Shown: positions 43,043 through 52,011, numbered from the stretch's first letter. The stretch: 64,000 bases of DNA from Thainema sp966674685 (GCA_966674685.1 CBKWJC010000017.1:19648-83647), one strand, 5' to 3'. The notes: generated from the letters alone by a model not told the origin. Translations and numbers: made by a program.

Positions 43043-44188
43043 ATGCACATTGCATGGCTCGGTAAAAAATCCCCGTTTTGCGGCAATGTTACCTACGGTC
43101 GAGAGATAACCAATGCCCTGCTAGAACGCGGACATCAAGTTAGTTTTCTTCATTTTGCTCAGGAAAGCGATAATTCCCAGTCGCATTCTGAGTTCAATGA
43201 AGTATCTATTCCATTTCTCTACAAGTCGCAGATTTATACCATTCCATCGCTGAAATCCAGCAAAGTTCTGGCCCAATCTCTCGAAAACCTCAAGCCGGAT
43301 CTGGTTCACGCTTCCTTAACGCTGTCGCCGCTGGATTTCTTGCTGCCGGAAATCTGCGAAGAACTTGATATTCCCTTAGTAGCTACCTTTCATCCCCCGT
43401 TTGATCACAAGCGCCGCAATCTGACATCCGGAACGCAGCACTTAACATATCAGGTGTACGCCCCTTTCCTAGCCCGCTATCACCGCGTAATTGTGTTTTC
43501 TAAAATTCAGCAAGATCTGCTGGTGCGGCTAGGAGTGCCCGCCGAGAAAGTCGCGGTGATTCCCAATGGAGTGGAGCCGATGAAATATACTCCTGGCCTC
43601 TCCACGCTCAAACAAGAACTCAATGCCGATCGCATTTTTGTGTATCAGGGGCGGCTAGCACCGGAGAAAAATGTGGAAGCCATGCTGAAGGCGTGGCGAC
43701 AGGCCGAGATGCGCCCTGGTAGCAAGTTAGTGATCGTGGGCAACGGTATCCTGGCGGCTTCCTTAATGTCACTCTATGGTGCCGAAGACGGAATTGTATG
43801 GCTGGGGTTTGTGGCCGACGAACAGCGACGAATTGAGATTTTGCAGGCGGCAGACGTGTTCATTTTGCCGTCATTGGTCGAGGGGCTATCTCTGTCATTG
43901 CTAGAAGCCATGTCCTGTGGGGCGGCCTGTTTAGCTACCGATGTGGGAGCCGATGGTGAAGTCCTTGAAGATGGGGCGGGCATTATCTTAAATCCGCAGC
44001 GAGTGACAACTCAGCTTCATACCCTATTGCCTGTTCTGCAAGATCACCCGGAAATCACGGCCCTGTTGGGCCAGAAAGCTCGTCAGCGCGTTTTGGAGCG
44101 GTACACCCTAAGCGACAACATCCGTCAGGTTGAGGCGATGTATGACCAACTGCTTGATCGGCCTCAGCTATCCCTCAGTAAAACTTAA
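43043..44188 (+). CDS. Family 4 glycosyltransferase
   Basis: 381 residues. GT-B fold: N-terminal acceptor domain (GREITNALLERGHQVSFLHF), then VIPNGVEPMKYTPG, FVYQGRLAPEKNVEAMLKAW and the donor-binding EAMSCGAACLATDVGADGEVL with the ExxxxxxxE motif (SLVEGLSLSLLEAMSCG). It probably transfers a sugar to lipid or polysaccharide precursors at the inner face of the membrane. The stop codon overlaps the end of a fragment of the dispersed ~105-bp element (44188-44204). Confidence 0.92.
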   Translation: MHIAWLGKKSPFCGNVTYGREITNALLERGHQVSFLHFAQESDNSQSHSEFNEVSIPFLYKSQIYTIPSLKSSKVLAQSLENLKPDLVHASLTLSPLDFLLPEICEELDIPLVATFHPPFDHKRRNLTSGTQHLTYQVYAPFLARYHRVIVFSKIQQDLLVRLGVPAEKVAVIPNGVEPMKYTPGLSTLKQELNADRIFVYQGRLAPEKNVEAMLKAWRQAEMRPGSKLVIVGNGILAASLMSLYGAEDGIVWLGFVADEQRRIEILQAADVFILPSLVEGLSLSLLEAMSCGAACLATDVGADGEVLEDGAGIILNPQRVTTQLHTLLPVLQDHPEITALLGQKARQRVLERYTLSDNIRQVEAMYDQLLDRPQLSLSKT

Positions 44189-44204
44189 TGTGACTACTGC
44201 TATA
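44188..44204 (+). repeat. Fragment of the dispersed element (right end)
   Basis: ATGTGACTACTGCTATA is identical to the right end of copy 2 at 18743-18759. No body of the element remains; it begins at the last base of the glycosyltransferase stop codon. Confidence 0.6.
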
Positions 44205-44410
44205 CATTTCCTCCATGCGCTGTATGGGCCTCACGAGGTTGAACAATGCTGTATCAAAATTAAACTTAAAATTGCTTCCTAATCTATACGGAGAAGCACC
44301 TTCAATCTTCCTTGAGGTAGATTGAGTTTCAGCAATTTCATGGACGATTCTCGTGTAAATTACTGTTTCAATGGCAATATATTGATTAGCTCGACAGTGA
44401 AGTGCCTCCT

Positions 44411-45052
44411 ATGACCGTGGCTGATAACCTGCAACCATTTCAACCTGATCAAATAAAGATGGATGCCGCTGAAGCGTTGACAGGGGTTGATGCAGATGAA
44501 GCTGTAGCAGCTGCGATCGCAGTTCCGGAACTCCCCACTGACATTGATCCAAGCATTCTAGAAGCTGTCACCGTCACGTCTGAAAAGCTACAGGGACGGC
44601 AGCGCCGCATCACGGCTCAAATCGCAATTCCGCAGACGATTGAAAGCGTTTGGCGCGTTTTAACCGACTATGAGCATCTAGCCGATTTTATTCCCAACCT
44701 GGCCAAAAGTCGGCGGCTACCGGATGAAGACGGCCAGATCCGAATCGAGCAAATTGGTTCGCAGTGCTTATTTAATCTGAAGTTCTGCGCTCGGGTTGTC
44801 TTACAAATGCAGGAGCAGTTCCCCCAGCGAATCGGCTTTGAGATGCTAGAGGGAGACTTTAAAGGCTTTAGCGGTGCTTGGAAACTTGCAGAAACCTCCA
44901 GTACAGGACAGACGGGTACGATTTTGACCTATGAGCTGATGGTGTTGCCACGCTTGACGATGCCGATCGGCCTGATTGAAAAACGGCTGCGCCACGATAT
45001 GGCCGTTAATCTATCTGCCATTTATCAGCGCACGTTGGCGATTTCAGCTTAA
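44411..45052 (+). CDS. SRPBCC (START-like) family protein
   Basis: 213 residues from ATG 44411; a GTG at 44402 would add three residues. The first 60 residues are acidic and Ala-rich. The START-like domain covers about 65-210: RRITAQIAIPQTIESVWRVLTDYEHLADFIPNLAKSR, then FNLKFCARVVLQMQEQFP and AVNLSAIYQRTL. Such helix-grip folds bind lipids, polyketides or quinone intermediates; COQ10-like members assist quinone transport. The ligand here is unknown. Confidence 0.88.
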   Translation: MTVADNLQPFQPDQIKMDAAEALTGVDADEAVAAAIAVPELPTDIDPSILEAVTVTSEKLQGRQRRITAQIAIPQTIESVWRVLTDYEHLADFIPNLAKSRRLPDEDGQIRIEQIGSQCLFNLKFCARVVLQMQEQFPQRIGFEMLEGDFKGFSGAWKLAETSSTGQTGTILTYELMVLPRLTMPIGLIEKRLRHDMAVNLSAIYQRTLAISA

Positions 45053-45106
45053 GTTTGTGACGACACCTGCTATTTTCATACCCCACAGCACAATTCATAC
45101 CCAGAT

Positions 45107-45160
45107 AACGCCCGCTTGGCGAGCGTTTCACAAAAAATAAACAATGGGTTCTTATACAGG
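45107..45160 (+). repeat. TTTGTGAAA palindrome family, copy D (right half)
   Basis: Core AACGCCCGCTTGGCGAGCGTT pairs internally, followed by TCACAAAAAATAAACAATGG, identical to the right flank of copy E. The left outer arm is missing, so it is a truncated copy. Confidence 0.7.
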
Positions 45161-45312
45161 GACTGGATACTAGTACACTCGCGGATTGCTATAGTTTCTA
45201 CGCAGGATGATCTTTTGATAAATCCGGCTGAGTTTGAGTGCGATCTTTGGGCGTATCCAGCAAACTAAATGTATCGCGCCTGTCGTTCTGGCTAGGATGT
45301 ATAAGATGGCTT

Positions 45313-45332
45313 AGCAAGGCGTAAGCCTTGCT
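45313..45332. terminator. Short hairpin with GTAA loop
   Basis: Arms AGCAAGGC and GCCTTGCT, perfect over 8 bp, with a GTAA tetraloop and no U-tract. Role unclear. Confidence 0.4.
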
Positions 45333-45569
45333 GCTCTTGGGTTGTATTCTCAATCCAGCCTGCCAAAGTGCCCCAGGTTTGCCGATGCCATCACGCTTTG
45401 CGGCCTATCCTTGTACGGCATTGCCTAATGCCACTGCTGATTTTGTCTTGGTAGACTAAGTAAATATAATGTGTCCAATACTGTGGCAAGCATAACGCAC
45501 GGATGTTGGTGCTGAAATCTCACAGCTTTAATTTCACTGTTTATGGTTCCCGTAGACTGCTTTGTCGTA

Positions 45570-46136
45570 ATGCCTATGCTTTCTCCAATTATTGCGTTTT
45601 GGCCGAATTTACCCTTAGACAGCTTGTTCTCGACCCAGGGCATTATGGTGCTGCTTCTAGTAGCCTATGCGGGGGCAATGTGGATGTTTTTGACCAGTGC
45701 GCCCAAAGTCCATACGGTTATGGCCTCTGACTTGAATATTGCTCAGGAATTTTATGAAGGTCTGCTGGGACTACCAGCGGCAGAAGTTCCGCTGCATTAC
45801 TACTACAACTATGAGCAGTCAATTGGAGCAAGCGGCATTGATCCCCTCTATGCGTCAACGGGGCTGAGTACTGCTACTGACACCATGACAGCCGCGACAG
45901 AAGGTTTGTGGTATCAGCTCAAGCGCAATACTCAGCTTCATGTCATCTCTGGTGCTAGCTATGGCCATCGCAATCGCCAGCGCCACGTTTGCTTTGATCA
46001 TGATTGCTTAGAGCTACTGCTGATGAAAGTGCAAACTCGTGGGATTAAGCATAAACTGCGCCGCGAAAAGCCAATGAACTTTTTGGTCAAGGATTTGCAG
46101 GGCCGAGTGATTGAAATTGCTGAAGTCGCAAATTAG
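45570..46136 (+). CDS. VOC/glyoxalase-like membrane-anchored protein
   Basis: 188 residues from ATG 45570 (MPMLSPIIAFWPN); a start nine codons upstream (45543) is possible. A membrane helix (STQGIMVLLLVAYAGAMWMFL) is followed by a VOC-type domain: TVMASDLNIAQEFYEGLLGLP (opening beta-alpha unit), HYYYNYEQSIG and RQRHVCFDHDCLELLLMKVQ, ending VKDLQGRVIEIAEVAN. The fold usually binds a metal; His and Glu candidates are present but the catalysed reaction is unknown. Conserved across cyanobacteria as far as I recall. Confidence 0.82.
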   Translation: MPMLSPIIAFWPNLPLDSLFSTQGIMVLLLVAYAGAMWMFLTSAPKVHTVMASDLNIAQEFYEGLLGLPAAEVPLHYYYNYEQSIGASGIDPLYASTGLSTATDTMTAATEGLWYQLKRNTQLHVISGASYGHRNRQRHVCFDHDCLELLLMKVQTRGIKHKLRREKPMNFLVKDLQGRVIEIAEVAN

Positions 46137-46273
46137 CCTATTCGCTTGACTGAGCTGGATTTCTTTTTATTCCTACAGACGGAAACGGTAATCTTCTTCT
46201 AGAAGGAGGTGCGATCGCAATTGCGCTTGATAATTTAATGCTACAGCGTTTATAAAAGAGGTTAATCAACTCT

Positions 46274-46474
46274 ATGATGAATTTCGCGCCTGTTTTATTA
46301 CAAGCCGTAGAAACAGGAACAGCTAGCCACTTTCCTATTTCCTTTACTCTAGTTTTAGTCGTTGGCTTTATTGCCGCTGTAACGCTTGGCTCGATTGCTT
46401 GGTACAACTCAAAGCGCCCAGTTGGATGGGAAGACAAAGAGCGCCCTGATATTGTGCCTGATATTGACAAATAG
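46274..46474 (+). CDS. psb35: Photosystem II assembly protein Psb35
   Basis: 66 residues (two ATGs in a row; the second at 46277 is equally likely). One membrane helix (FTLVLVVGFIAAVTLGSIAWY) is followed by NSKRPVGWEDKERPDIVPDIDK, the conserved tail that I recognise from cyanobacterial Psb35 (Synechocystis Ssl2148), a CP47-associated small protein that stabilises PSII assembly intermediates. A terminator follows at 46515. Confidence 0.82.
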   Translation: MMNFAPVLLQAVETGTASHFPISFTLVLVVGFIAAVTLGSIAWYNSKRPVGWEDKERPDIVPDIDK

Positions 46475-46514
46475 AAATTAGATTTTCAATTTGAACTTCT
46501 AGATAACTGATTGT

Positions 46515-46547
46515 AATGGGTTTGAACATTAGAGCTTCGAACCCATT
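46515..46547 (+). terminator. Terminator of psb35
   Basis: Arms 46515-46526 and 46536-46547 (AATGGGTTTGAA with complement, one wobble) and a 9-nt loop. It overlaps the first codons of a longer reading of the next gene, which supports the later start there. Confidence 0.65.
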
Positions 46548-46560
46548 TGCTTTGGAAAAA

Positions 46561-47286
46561 ATGATTCACTTTATCCGCTATCTCAGTCGCCAACTCAATC
46601 AGCTTTGGCGAAAGCAACTCCACTTCAAGCCACCCTTTCTAATTAGCACATTATGGCTTGTGGGCTTCATGGTTGCAGTTAGCTTGATTGCTGGATTTGT
46701 CTACTTAAGTCAGCAAGTCCTTACTGAGCAAACAACAGCATTTGATCGGGCAGTTTTATTGGCTCTCTATCAGTTACAAAGCCCGCTACTCAATCAGATC
46801 TTTCTTGGCATTACAGCGCTGGGAGATCCAGTATATTTATTCTTGTTTATTGTGGCGCTTAGCGTTGTTCTACTCAAACAGCAGCGATGGTTGGATGCTG
46901 CCGTAAGCTTGATGACTGCAGTGGGTGCAATTAGCTTAAACATCTGGATGAAGGAACTGTTTGGTCGCTTACGTCCAGAGCTGTGGGAGCGAGTTGTCAG
47001 TGTTGACCTGTACAGCTATCCTAGTGGTCACGCGATGACTGCACTGGTGATCTACGGCTTTTTAGGATATTGGATTGCGACGCATACTGATATTGCCAAG
47101 ATTTGGATTACGATTCCAACCATTGGCATTGTTACGCTGGTTGGCCTCAGCCGTCTGTATTTGGGGGTTCACTGGCCAACTGATGTGATTGCTGGATACG
47201 CGGCTGGTCTAGTTTGGCTGATGGCCTGTTTACTCAGCCTAGAAGTTGGCTATCGATGGCTCAATCGACAGCAACAGAGAACCTGA
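46561..47286 (+). CDS. PAP2-family membrane phosphatase
   Basis: 241 residues from ATG 46561; an ATG at 46516 would add 15 residues that lie within a hairpin. Six membrane helices. The three PAP2 motifs are complete: KELFGRLRPE, YPSGHAMT and SRLYLGVHWPTDV. It dephosphorylates phosphatidic acid, undecaprenyl pyrophosphate or a related lipid at the outer face of the membrane. It ends 6 bp before the converging small exported gene. Confidence 0.92.
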   Translation: MIHFIRYLSRQLNQLWRKQLHFKPPFLISTLWLVGFMVAVSLIAGFVYLSQQVLTEQTTAFDRAVLLALYQLQSPLLNQIFLGITALGDPVYLFLFIVALSVVLLKQQRWLDAAVSLMTAVGAISLNIWMKELFGRLRPELWERVVSVDLYSYPSGHAMTALVIYGFLGYWIATHTDIAKIWITIPTIGIVTLVGLSRLYLGVHWPTDVIAGYAAGLVWLMACLLSLEVGYRWLNRQQQRT

Positions 47287-47292
47287 GAGCGC

Positions 47293-47607
47293 CTAGCGGA
47301 TTTCAATGCCTAGTGCATCACCGTTTGCACCATCAATAAAAACGGCACCATCAGGAACATCTAAGCCTTCTACTTCGCCAATGGGGCGAATCCGGGTTTC
47401 GCTATCACTCACAGGTGATGTACCACCATTGATCTGGTTTTCGATTTCTTGAAGGCGTCCGGCGTCTTGCTCCACAGTTGTTTCACCATTTTCTGCTGGA
47501 AGCCTCAGCAGTTCGGCTTCACCAGTAGCGACCTCTTCCGCCCGAATAGGGGTTGAGGTAGCTACCACGATTAGTCCTGCAATACTTAATGCTGCCGAGA
47601 ATTTCAT
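47293..47607 (-). CDS. Small exported acidic protein
   Basis: 104 residues. A signal peptide (KFSAALSIAGLIVVATSTPIRA) precedes a very acidic mature part (GEAELLRLPAENGETTVEQDAGRLQEIENQ...) with no cysteine and no recognisable domain. It is likely periplasmic. An AAGGGGCAG-type sequence lies upstream of the ATG. Confidence 0.78.
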   Translation of the reverse strand: MKFSAALSIAGLIVVATSTPIRAEEVATGEAELLRLPAENGETTVEQDAGRLQEIENQINGGTSPVSDSETRIRPIGEVEGLDVPDGAVFIDGANGDALGIEIR

Positions 47608-47880
47608 GATTCTGCCCCTTAGAAATTCACGTGTAAACCACGCCTTTTTTATAGCAACTTTTTTGCATAATGCATCAATGTGCGAAATAAATTTGTAGAT
47701 GATTTACCTAAATCGGTAGTCAAAGATTAATCAATATGCGATCGCGCTCCGCATTAACCTTACGTCACTCGAAAAAGATGGTACACCGATGCTACCGAAC
47801 AACTCTCGTTGATTATCTCTAGGACTGCTAGAGTGAAAGGGACTCAAATTCCCACACTTTGTACGTTTCGCATCGTGCCT

Positions 47881-48264
47881 ATGTTCGGCTCAGTTCAACA
47901 AAGTAATCTGCGTATCGAAGTTGAAGCGTCTCGAACTCAAATTCAAGACAGCTTAACGTGTCCTGCATCATTACAGAAATGGTTATGGCCCCAGCGCTTA
48001 TCCCCCGGATTACCCGATCGGCTAGCGCCCGATTTAACCTTCACCAGTTGGATTGGCCCAATTGCCGTTCAGCACCATGTCAGTCATCTAACTGACCACA
48101 GCTTACAACTGATTCTCAGTCAAGGAATTGATGGTTTTCATCAGTGGACATGGGGCGAAGGTTGGGTACAATCCCGCTTAGAGGGCGTATCTATCCTGCC
48201 GCTAAACATGGGACAAACCATCGCATTGATGAATTTGCGTCGTTTCCTAACTCAGCAGTCCTGA
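47881..48264 (+). CDS. Conserved hypothetical, SRPBCC-like
   Basis: 127 residues from ATG 47881 (MFGSVQQSNLRIEVEAS), where the START-like pattern begins; in-frame TTG 47809 and GTG 47833 are alternatives. Key segments: DSLTCPASLQKWLWPQRLSPGLP, LTFTSWIGPIAVQHHV and GIDGFHQWTWGEGWVQSRLEGVS. It resembles small cyanobacterial SRPBCC-family proteins. Function unknown. Confidence 0.78.
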   Translation: MFGSVQQSNLRIEVEASRTQIQDSLTCPASLQKWLWPQRLSPGLPDRLAPDLTFTSWIGPIAVQHHVSHLTDHSLQLILSQGIDGFHQWTWGEGWVQSRLEGVSILPLNMGQTIALMNLRRFLTQQS

Positions 48265-48325
48265 ATGCCACCGCTCGAATGCTCCTCAAGTTATCTCAAG
48301 TCCGGTGTGTAAGAACCCTGCTTAA

Positions 48326-48384
48326 CATTGTTTATTTTTTGTGAAATGCTTGCTTAGCAAGCATTTCACAAAAAATAAACAATG
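48326..48384. repeat. TTTGTGAAA palindrome family, copy E: 59-nt near-perfect palindrome
   Basis: Arms 48326-48353 and 48357-48384 pair without mismatch over 28 bp around TTA. The right side continues GATTTTCAACCAG as in copy A. It lies between the converging SRPBCC-like and stress-protein genes and may terminate both. Confidence 0.9.
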
Positions 48385-48467
48385 GATTTTCAACCAGATT
48401 TCATATCAGTCTGAAGACACGCACGTCTGTAGCGGAAAGCTTGCATCAGGACTTTCTGTCTTATCGC

Positions 48468-48893
48468 CTATCGAGGTTTGACCACTAATACTGAGCAGGG
48501 CGCGTCTGTCACCACTTGACTGCTAACTGAACCTTGCAGAATCCGGTTCATACCCGTCAAACCACGGCTGCCGATAATAATCAAATCAGCTTGGTAAATG
48601 TTAGCAAGACGAATAATCTCTTCGGCTGGGTCGCCATTAACGACTTCAAGTTCACTAGAGCGGTCAATTTTTGCCTGGTACTCCTCCAGTGTCCGTTCCG
48701 CCTGACGGTATAGCGGTTCTGATGAGTCTGTTTGAGGACGATCAGCAGATTGCTCCAAGTTTTTATTATCAGCAGGAAGGACATGTGCCAAAACCACCTT
48801 AGATGCAGGTGGTAGATTGATCGTCTTTAACATGGCGATGATAGGCTCTGACAGTTCTGAACCATCGAGAGCCACTAAAACAACATTCAGCAC
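48468..48893 (-). CDS. Universal stress protein (UspA family)
   Basis: 141 residues. NVVLVALDGSELSEP at the N-terminus and the nucleotide-binding loop IIGSRGLTGMNRILQGSVSSQV near the end (G-2x-G-9x-GS) mark an ATP-binding USP. Such small proteins respond to stress or second messengers. The linker (EQSADRPQTDSSEP) is variable. Confidence 0.93.
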   Translation of the reverse strand: MLNVVLVALDGSELSEPIIAMLKTINLPPASKVVLAHVLPADNKNLEQSADRPQTDSSEPLYRQAERTLEEYQAKIDRSSELEVVNGDPAEEIIRLANIYQADLIIIGSRGLTGMNRILQGSVSSQVVTDAPCSVLVVKPR

Positions 48894-49158
48894 AAGTTAG
48901 TCTCCTTTTCACCTAATGCTGACGATAGCACCTAATTCAACTTTCAATTGACTAATCTTACATTCGAGCTACTTCGAGAGAACTTAACCTAAAGGGGAGC
49001 AAAATAGCTGATGCTATTTTTGCAATATATGAAGTTTTTTATTGCTTTATGAGTCAGATTAATTTTTGAATCATGTCGCCAACTGACCAAGGATGAAAGC
49101 GGGATACTAAGGTTGTTCTCTACATAAGCTACCTGTTTTACAGGAGGAGCGCCGAAAG

Positions 49159-49359
49159 ATGAACCATAAGTTCGAAGTGTTTGTTGATACGGTTGAGTAC
49201 AACGGAACACAAAACAGCACTGCAACCTTAGCAGAAGCTCGCTACGAAATCGATGCAGACTCGCGGCTGCAAGCCTATACCTCGGCTCGTGTACGGGCTG
49301 AAAATGAACACCCCACTGCTACTGAGTACAACATTCGAGTAACGCGGGTTATTCACTAA
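49159..49359 (+). CDS. Small hypothetical protein
   Basis: 66 residues preceded by a strong ribosome site (CAGGAGGAGCG). Soluble, with MNHKFEVFVDTVEYNGTQNSTATL and a C-terminal beta-like RVTRVIH. No recognised family. The good ribosome site and the terminator 97 bp downstream support a real gene. Confidence 0.72.
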   Translation: MNHKFEVFVDTVEYNGTQNSTATLAEARYEIDADSRLQAYTSARVRAENEHPTATEYNIRVTRVIH

Positions 49360-49455
49360 CGCAAGTTGAACAGATTTTGGGTAACCGTTTAATTGTCTAT
49401 CCGTTAGTGTTTTCAGCGATAGATCGACTCGCATTTTGCAAAATTAACAACCTTA

Positions 49456-49503
49456 AAAACCCGGATGATGAATGTAGCTTAACCACTTCATCATCCGGGT
49501 TTT
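49456..49503. terminator. Bidirectional terminator
   Basis: Perfect 17-bp arms 49456-49472 and 49487-49503 (AAAACCCGGATGATGAA and complement) with outer A/T tracts, between converging genes. Confidence 0.9.
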
Positions 49504-49510
49504 AGCCTTC

Positions 49511-50485
49511 TTAGGCTGAGTTTCGAGTGACATAGGCAGCCATCGGCTCCTTAATCAAGCGGATATAGAGATGCTTGAAGGTGGAGCGAATCACGCGGGG
49601 CATACCAAAATCGATCGGCTGGAGCTGTTGGGGCAATTGCCAATCGTCAACCTTCAAATCAGTGGGTTGTGCCAGCGGAAAGTTGATGTCTGCTAAGGGA
49701 GGACAGTAGCCCAGTCGTTGAGCCGCAGCAATAGTTGGGACTTGATTGGGGTCAGTGCCTAAAATTTCAACCAGTGCTCGATCAAGAGCAAAGATATGAC
49801 TTGATGCGGCCAGTAATCCCAGTTCTCGGGGTTCACCACCGCTCGGCCCATTGCCTTCGTGACCAATGATGCCGTCCACAATTGTCAAGTCAGGATCAAT
49901 CGCACGAGCTGTTTCGACCAGCATTTCACCAAAGCGATCGCAATCTTTGCCCGCTTCCATGTGCCACCAGGCTTTCATCTTGCCTGGAACACAACCAAAG
50001 AGATTTTTAACGCCCAATGTCAGCGTTAGCTGACAGTGAGATTTAACTTTGGGTAAATTAATCACCACGTCGGCTTCCATTGCCTCTTTGCACAGCCGCA
50101 GGTGGCCAAATTCGGGGTTGTCTACCGTATAGCGCTGCCCATGTAGTTCCACAATGGGCAGATCGAGTGCTTCAATCAGCGGTAAGTAGCCGTTGGCCTC
50201 AGCTACGCCTCTGGCACTGCCGAAAGCCGGACTATCGGCTAAGAATGGCTTGCCGCCTAATTCCTGCACCATTTGAGCTATACAGTACACAATTTCAGGT
50301 CGAGTCGTGCATTCTTTGCCGGGGCGGGCACCCGTTAGCAAATTGGGCTTAAGCAAAACGCGATCGCACGGTTTGACAAAGGCAGATAAACCACCGAGCG
50401 GTTCGAGGACGGCGGTGATTGACTGGCGCAATGCATCAAGTTCGTAGGAATGGGCCTGTAGGAGGCTAACAGCAGCAGAGGTCAT
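49511..50485 (-). CDS. DUF362 domain protein
   Basis: 324 residues. DRVLLKPNLLTGARPG, VEADVVINLPKVKSHCQLTLTLGVKNLFGCVPG and TIVDGIIGHEGNGPSGGEPRELG are typical of DUF362, sometimes annotated as iron-sulfur cluster proteins. There is no ferredoxin CxxCxxC cassette at the C-terminus here, so cluster binding is uncertain. Cytoplasmic, function unknown. petH lies upstream on the same strand but is separated by a terminator. Confidence 0.9.
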   Translation of the reverse strand: MTSAAVSLLQAHSYELDALRQSITAVLEPLGGLSAFVKPCDRVLLKPNLLTGARPGKECTTRPEIVYCIAQMVQELGGKPFLADSPAFGSARGVAEANGYLPLIEALDLPIVELHGQRYTVDNPEFGHLRLCKEAMEADVVINLPKVKSHCQLTLTLGVKNLFGCVPGKMKAWWHMEAGKDCDRFGEMLVETARAIDPDLTIVDGIIGHEGNGPSGGEPRELGLLAASSHIFALDRALVEILGTDPNQVPTIAAAQRLGYCPPLADINFPLAQPTDLKVDDWQLPQQLQPIDFGMPRVIRSTFKHLYIRLIKEPMAAYVTRNSA

Positions 50486-50790
50486 TGGCTTTAATCGTTG
50501 ATGATTGTTGACGTGAGTTTAATCTTTAGGATAAAAGATTTCAAAATTTCGTCCAGGCTGGCCGTAAATCGCAAAGCGCAGGAGACACATATCGTCTCCT
50601 GCGCTGTACTTAAAGCAAATTGAAAACTGTTGAACAGTTAAGCACCGTGGAATTTAATTAATCCCAAAACTGTAGAGGGCGGGTTTTGCCATCAAATCTA
50701 GTACAAGATGCAGATTGGTCTACTAAACCCGCCTTTACCCAATATTGAACGTGTTTGATTCACAATTCTAAGTAATCACAACAGCGATTC
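50486..50790. other. Intergenic region after petH
   Basis: 305 bp without a gene. It holds the hairpin 50575-50605 and a longer-range inverted repeat GGCGGGTTT (from about 50679) / AAACCCGCC (to about 50735) whose sequence also occurs near 58490-58549. Confidence 0.6.
50575..50605 (-). terminator. Hairpin between petH and the DUF362 gene
   Basis: Perfect 12-bp arms AGCGCAGGAGAC / GTCTCCTGCGCT with a 7-nt loop, 186 bp after petH. It may terminate petH or shape the DUF362 leader. Confidence 0.6.
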
Positions 50791-52011
50791 TTAGTAGGTT
50801 TCTACGTGCCAGCGATCGGCTTTTTTCAACTGCTTGCGGTAATCGCTCCAGTCAACGCCGTCCTTAGCGGCCCGCTCAGAGAACGCTGCATCAATGCCGT
50901 CTTCCATGCCTTTCAGACCGCAGATGTAAACGTGAGTTTTCTCTTGCTGAACCATCTCCCATAGCCGATCAATGTTTTCAGCCACGCGGTGTTGGATATA
51001 CATCCGGCCACCTTCGGAATTTTGCTGCTCACGGCTGATGGCATAGGTTAGCTCAAAGTTATCGGGATACTTGGCCTGCATTTCCTCCAGCTCCTCTTTG
51101 TAGAGGATGTTCGGCGTTTTGGGAATACCGAAGATCAGCCAAGCCTTGCCGTGGAAGTTGTTGTAATTGGAGTTTAGCTTGCGCTCGCCTTCCTTAAACA
51201 TCCGCCACAGATAAGCACGGAAGGGTGCAATACCGGTTCCGGTTGCCATCATGATGATGTTGGCATCCTCATCCTCTGGCAGCAGCATTTCTTTGCCGAC
51301 GGGGCCAGTAATCTGTACGTCTGCACCGGGCTGCATGTTGCATAAGAAGGTGGAGCAAACGCCCTGAACTTCTTCTCCGGTTTCTGGGTGGTTGTAGACG
51401 AGCTGACGGACGCAAAGGGAAACGGTTTTATCGTCTAGATCATCACCATGCCGGGTGGAGGCAATGGAATAGAGGCGAAGCTTGTGGGGCTTGCCGTTCT
51501 CATCGGTACCGTCGGGAATAATGCCAATGCTTTGGCCCTCGAGATACCACAGATCTCCCCCAGAAATGTCGAATTTAATGTGGCGAACCGTACCGATTCC
51601 ACCCTCACCGACTAACTCGTCGTTAGAAATACATTTACCGATATAAGGGGTTTTAGGCTTGTAGATGTTAACAGGAATTTCCTGTTTAGGCTTTTCTTTT
51701 GCTTGAGTCATGGGCTTACTGTCTTGCTTCTCTGCTTTTGGCTGGGAGCTTTCAGTAGGAACCTGACCATTCGCGGCGCCATCAGCGCTGAGCGGCTTAA
51801 TACTGACGATTTTGCCGCCAAGACGAGTAATACGCTGCATTTCTTGGTTCATTCGGCTGTAGGGCACAGTAATAAATACGCTGCCGCTACGTCGAATGGG
51901 ATAGTCGAGCTTGTCTGACTGAGCATTCTGCTTCAGGCCAACAACCTCATACACAAAGAATCGGTTACCTGACGTGGTATTGCCGCTGCCTGCTACGCTT
52001 GAGTTGAACAT
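50791..52011 (-). CDS. petH: Ferredoxin-NADP+ reductase with CpcD-like domain
   Basis: 406 residues, the three-domain cyanobacterial form. Residues about 17-75 are a CpcD-like phycobilisome-binding domain (FFVYEVVGLKQN, VPYSRMNQEMQRITRLGGKI); about 76-115 a Pro/Lys/Gln linker; then FAD-binding (RLYSIASTRHGDD) and NADP-binding (TGTGIAPFRAYLW, YICGLKGMEDG) domains, ending with the stacking tyrosine in WHVETY. It reduces NADP+ with photosynthetic ferredoxin. Met101 (codon at 51709-51711), just before the FNR core, matches the position of the internal start that yields the short FNR isoform in Synechocystis. Divergent from prk. Confidence 0.96.
   Translation of the reverse strand: MFNSSVAGSGNTTSGNRFFVYEVVGLKQNAQSDKLDYPIRRSGSVFITVPYSRMNQEMQRITRLGGKIVSIKPLSADGAANGQVPTESSQPKAEKQDSKPMTQAKEKPKQEIPVNIYKPKTPYIGKCISNDELVGEGGIGTVRHIKFDISGGDLWYLEGQSIGIIPDGTDENGKPHKLRLYSIASTRHGDDLDDKTVSLCVRQLVYNHPETGEEVQGVCSTFLCNMQPGADVQITGPVGKEMLLPEDEDANIIMMATGTGIAPFRAYLWRMFKEGERKLNSNYNNFHGKAWLIFGIPKTPNILYKEELEEMQAKYPDNFELTYAISREQQNSEGGRMYIQHRVAENIDRLWEMVQQEKTHVYICGLKGMEDGIDAAFSERAAKDGVDWSDYRKQLKKADRWHVETY

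Larger units (their letters stand above)
45053..45569. other. Intergenic region with a repeat fragment and a tetraloop hairpin
   Basis: About 500 bp without a gene. It contains a half copy of the TTTGTGAAA family (45107-45160) and the hairpin 45313-45332. Confidence 0.6.
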
